From Prostheceraeus crozeri (Eukaryota; Platyhelminthes; Polycladida; Euryleptidae): a stretch of 64,000 nucleotides of DNA. Made by a program: the position numbers and the translations under genes. The stretch lies in the NCBI GenBank assembly GCA_907163375.1, contig CAJQUW010005239.1:186001-250000 (forward strand). The letters are read 5' to 3'. The notes beneath the pieces are model-generated. The model was not told the origin of the DNA. It was given only the letters and a program-made list of their open reading frames with translations, and did not search any database. Numbering within the stretch: the stretch's first letter is position 1; every line of letters begins with the position of its first letter. Positions 61,851-64,000 of this stretch are shown here, one piece after another.

Positions 61851-64000
61851 TAGAGTTTCTAAAAAAACCGGTTTTCGAGCTAACCGGTTATTCGAATATT
61901 TTTTCACAACTATTCGAAAACCGGTTTTGTAGATTTCATGATACTTATGGCGTTGTTCATTATTTATCATATTACAAAAAAATATCTGTACCTTCACTTA
62001 CTCAGCAGTGATTTATGTGTGTAGAAGACTGTTATTAGGCCTTTCTTTTTTCGATATTGACATTAGGCTATAGTTGTATAGGTCTATAGCAAGAATTTCA
62101 ATAGACATATGTGTTCGTGTTCTAGTGATCTATTGATGCCGTAGTTTGAAGCTGAGGGTTGAAAACTTAGTAAAATGAAAAGAATCATGGGCACTGATCA
62201 AAATCATTTAATGCAATACTCAGCAACAGAACGACACTAAATAGCAAATCGCTATTTCACTTATTAAATTGAATGAATTACCATGAAAGCAATCAAAATG
62301 AACAATGCGTGTGTAGAGGATGCCGATCACTTGGAATAATATCCTTTAAGAAATTGTAGAGAATCAATAGTAGTGTCACCAAGGCGACTTCGATCTTTGG
62401 AAACAAATCCACCACTGATTGAATAGGATCGCTCGACTTCAACTGTAGTAGGAGACACAGTGGTAATAGCATCTCTGATCAGTTTCAGATTTTTTGGTAG
62501 GCAATTCGTCGCCTCGAAAAGGTTCATTTCCTTTCGCAGAACGCTTTGGTCTTGCGAAGAAGTTGTGGATGTTGTTGTTGCTTCGACAATAGATTGATGA
62601 AGCTCATCGCGCAATCTCGTTGTGTTCGGTTTCACAGCTTCGGGATCATGTTGTGTTTCTTCGATCTCAGTTGTCTGTTAACTGCTCTCTATGAAAAGCC
62701 TCGACCATATTCGTTTCAGTAACTTCTCTAGATTTCCTCGAGATGGCATCGCCTGAAACTGAAGTTCACAGGTCTCATGAAGACTGGCAGGTCGGGTGAG
62801 GTATTTTAGCAGACTCGTCAGTCATTTCGTCTTTCCGTGATGTACTTTAGCATCTCATCATATAGAGCTGTTGCTAATGGTCCAGGGATTAGACTCACTT
62901 TCTTCAACATGAATTGTTGATGCATCAGCAGTAAGAAGAGTTGCATCCCGTTTGCCTAGTGCTTCGACGCCAATTTTGATGGTTCAAGCATCAGCGCAAG
63001 GTTTTCAAGGAGGTCCCATTTATTTTCTGTAGGGGTTGCGGGAACATCTGTCAAATCGAGTGACGCCTTGAGAAGACAGTTCTTCAGTTTCACGAATCTC
63101 GAAATCATGCCATACAGACTATTCCAGCGTATCTTGATGTCGATTAAAAGACCAAGTTCATAACCGAGTTCCTGTTTTACATACTTTGCAAGACTTCATC
63201 TTTCAACGATGATTTTCTGAAATAGCGGGACAGTTGTCGCACTTTTTTGATTGTAGGAAGCATCTGTCCTGTCAGTTGAAGACTTTCCTTCCGAGAATGT
63301 CGTCATCTGTCTCAAAGTCGTCGCTTACATCGGAAGTTTCACAATCCGATTCATCGGTATCAGTCTCTGTTATTTTGACATGATAGAGAACATTACAATC
63401 AGCAAGATGTATACCATGTGCGAGGCAAACTTGTGAAAGCATGGAATCACACACTCCATCCTATTCATGGCACTGGCACCGTCCGTAACAGCATGCTTTT
63501 CCACAGAGAGACCAAATTCCCAACTTCCGATTAAACACATCGACGATGTTTTCAGCTGTTAATCTTCCAAACAAGCGAACCATTCCTAGTTGATGAAGCT
63601 CCTCACGTCATTGCATGAAATGGACATGGTAGCGAGCGGCGCCGTCGGACGAGAAGTCCATTCATCGATCATGAACGAAAAGCGCTGACCTCTCTCAATC
63701 ATCACTCGGAAGTTTGTCGGTCATCTGTTGCTTAAGATCAGAAGAATGGTTATTCAATATTTTAGTCAAGCTAGAAGGACATTTTGGCATGGCAAACCCT
63801 CGTTCAAGAAATGCTGCACGAAGAAATTCTGAATGAACGATGACGTTCATGGAGAAGCCATCTATCGCCACAAGCTTCGCTAACACAACGTCGATAGAAT
63901 CATATTCGGCTTTTTTCAGACATTTCTCGATGGTGGATTGCTGAAATCTCTGCTTCTTGATTGGAACTTTAGGCTGAGACTCTGATGACTCCACCAATTC
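61851..64000 (-). mobile_element. Decayed hAT transposon, runs off the right edge
   Basis: The left tip TAGAGTTTCTAAAAAAACCG is followed by AACCGGTTATTCGAAT and, about 40 bases on, CTATTCGAAAACCGGTTTT, giving a subterminal hairpin as in hAT elements with AACCGGTT-rich ends. Transposase pieces follow in order from right to left on the - strand. The other end lies beyond 64000, so the target duplication cannot be tested. Confidence 0.75.
62327..63997 (-). pseudogene. hAT transposase, several pieces
   Basis: Read from right to left: an N-terminal piece (63695-63997; STIEKCLKKAEYDSIDVVLA, LVAIDGFSMNVIVHSEFLRA), RFSFMIDEWTSRP near 63670, AHGIHLADCNVLY with an acidic DTDESDCETSDVSDD stretch (63272-63454), IKKVRQLSRYFRKSSLKDE near 63200, and the C-terminal dimerisation piece (62327-62635; LPKNLKLIRDAITTVSPTTV, EVERSYSISGGFVSKDRSRL). 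The order and motifs are those of hAT transposases with the usual E-R-F/Y-S near the end. At least several stops and frameshifts separate the pieces, so it is inactive. The 5' end is outside the window. Confidence 0.82.

Overview
The window is a stretch of an AT-rich animal nuclear genome. It has GT-AG introns ranging from 64 bases to about 14 kb, a tRNA-derived SINE family, CR1/L2-like and other LINEs, a Penelope-like element, Tc1/mariner and hAT transposons and part of a Ty3/Gypsy element. Nothing looks bacterial or viral overall. The mix of elements and one recognisable host gene point to an invertebrate, perhaps a marine deuterostome or lophotrochozoan. The species cannot be named from the sequence.

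The only host gene I can support is a shootin-1-like gene on the + strand. Eleven coding exons between 16054 and 60656 join with every splice phase agreeing, giving a 518-residue protein. It has long coiled coils, then a run of 13 prolines, then a basic tail carrying three copies of a short helical arginine-rich motif. In vertebrates shootin-1 couples moving actin filaments to adhesion molecules in growing axons; that role is transferred here by family resemblance only. A TATA-like box at 4541 and a noncoding leader exon ending near 4725 are a possible but unproven start of transcription. An AATAAA at 61293 is the likely poly(A) signal.

Layout: 0-7 kb holds hAT-type end repeats and a cluster of one repeat family in both orientations around the putative leader exon. 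7.9-10.7 kb holds a partial, broken Ty3/Gypsy element with a hairpin-like terminal repeat. 11.5-15.6 kb holds two LINE remnants, a SINE and a Penelope-like element. 16-60.7 kb is the shootin-1-like gene. Its large introns hold hAT elements with 8-base target duplications, LINE pieces, a Tc1-type transposon nested inside an older mariner-type transposase, long fold-back elements and SINEs. 60.7-61.3 kb is the 3' UTR, and from 61.85 kb a decayed hAT transposon runs off the right edge.

No new multi-gene system is visible. The most useful results are the complete exon model of the shootin-1-like gene, the nested transposons, the Penelope-like element with inverted flanks, and the palindromic LTR-like end of the Ty3/Gypsy copy.
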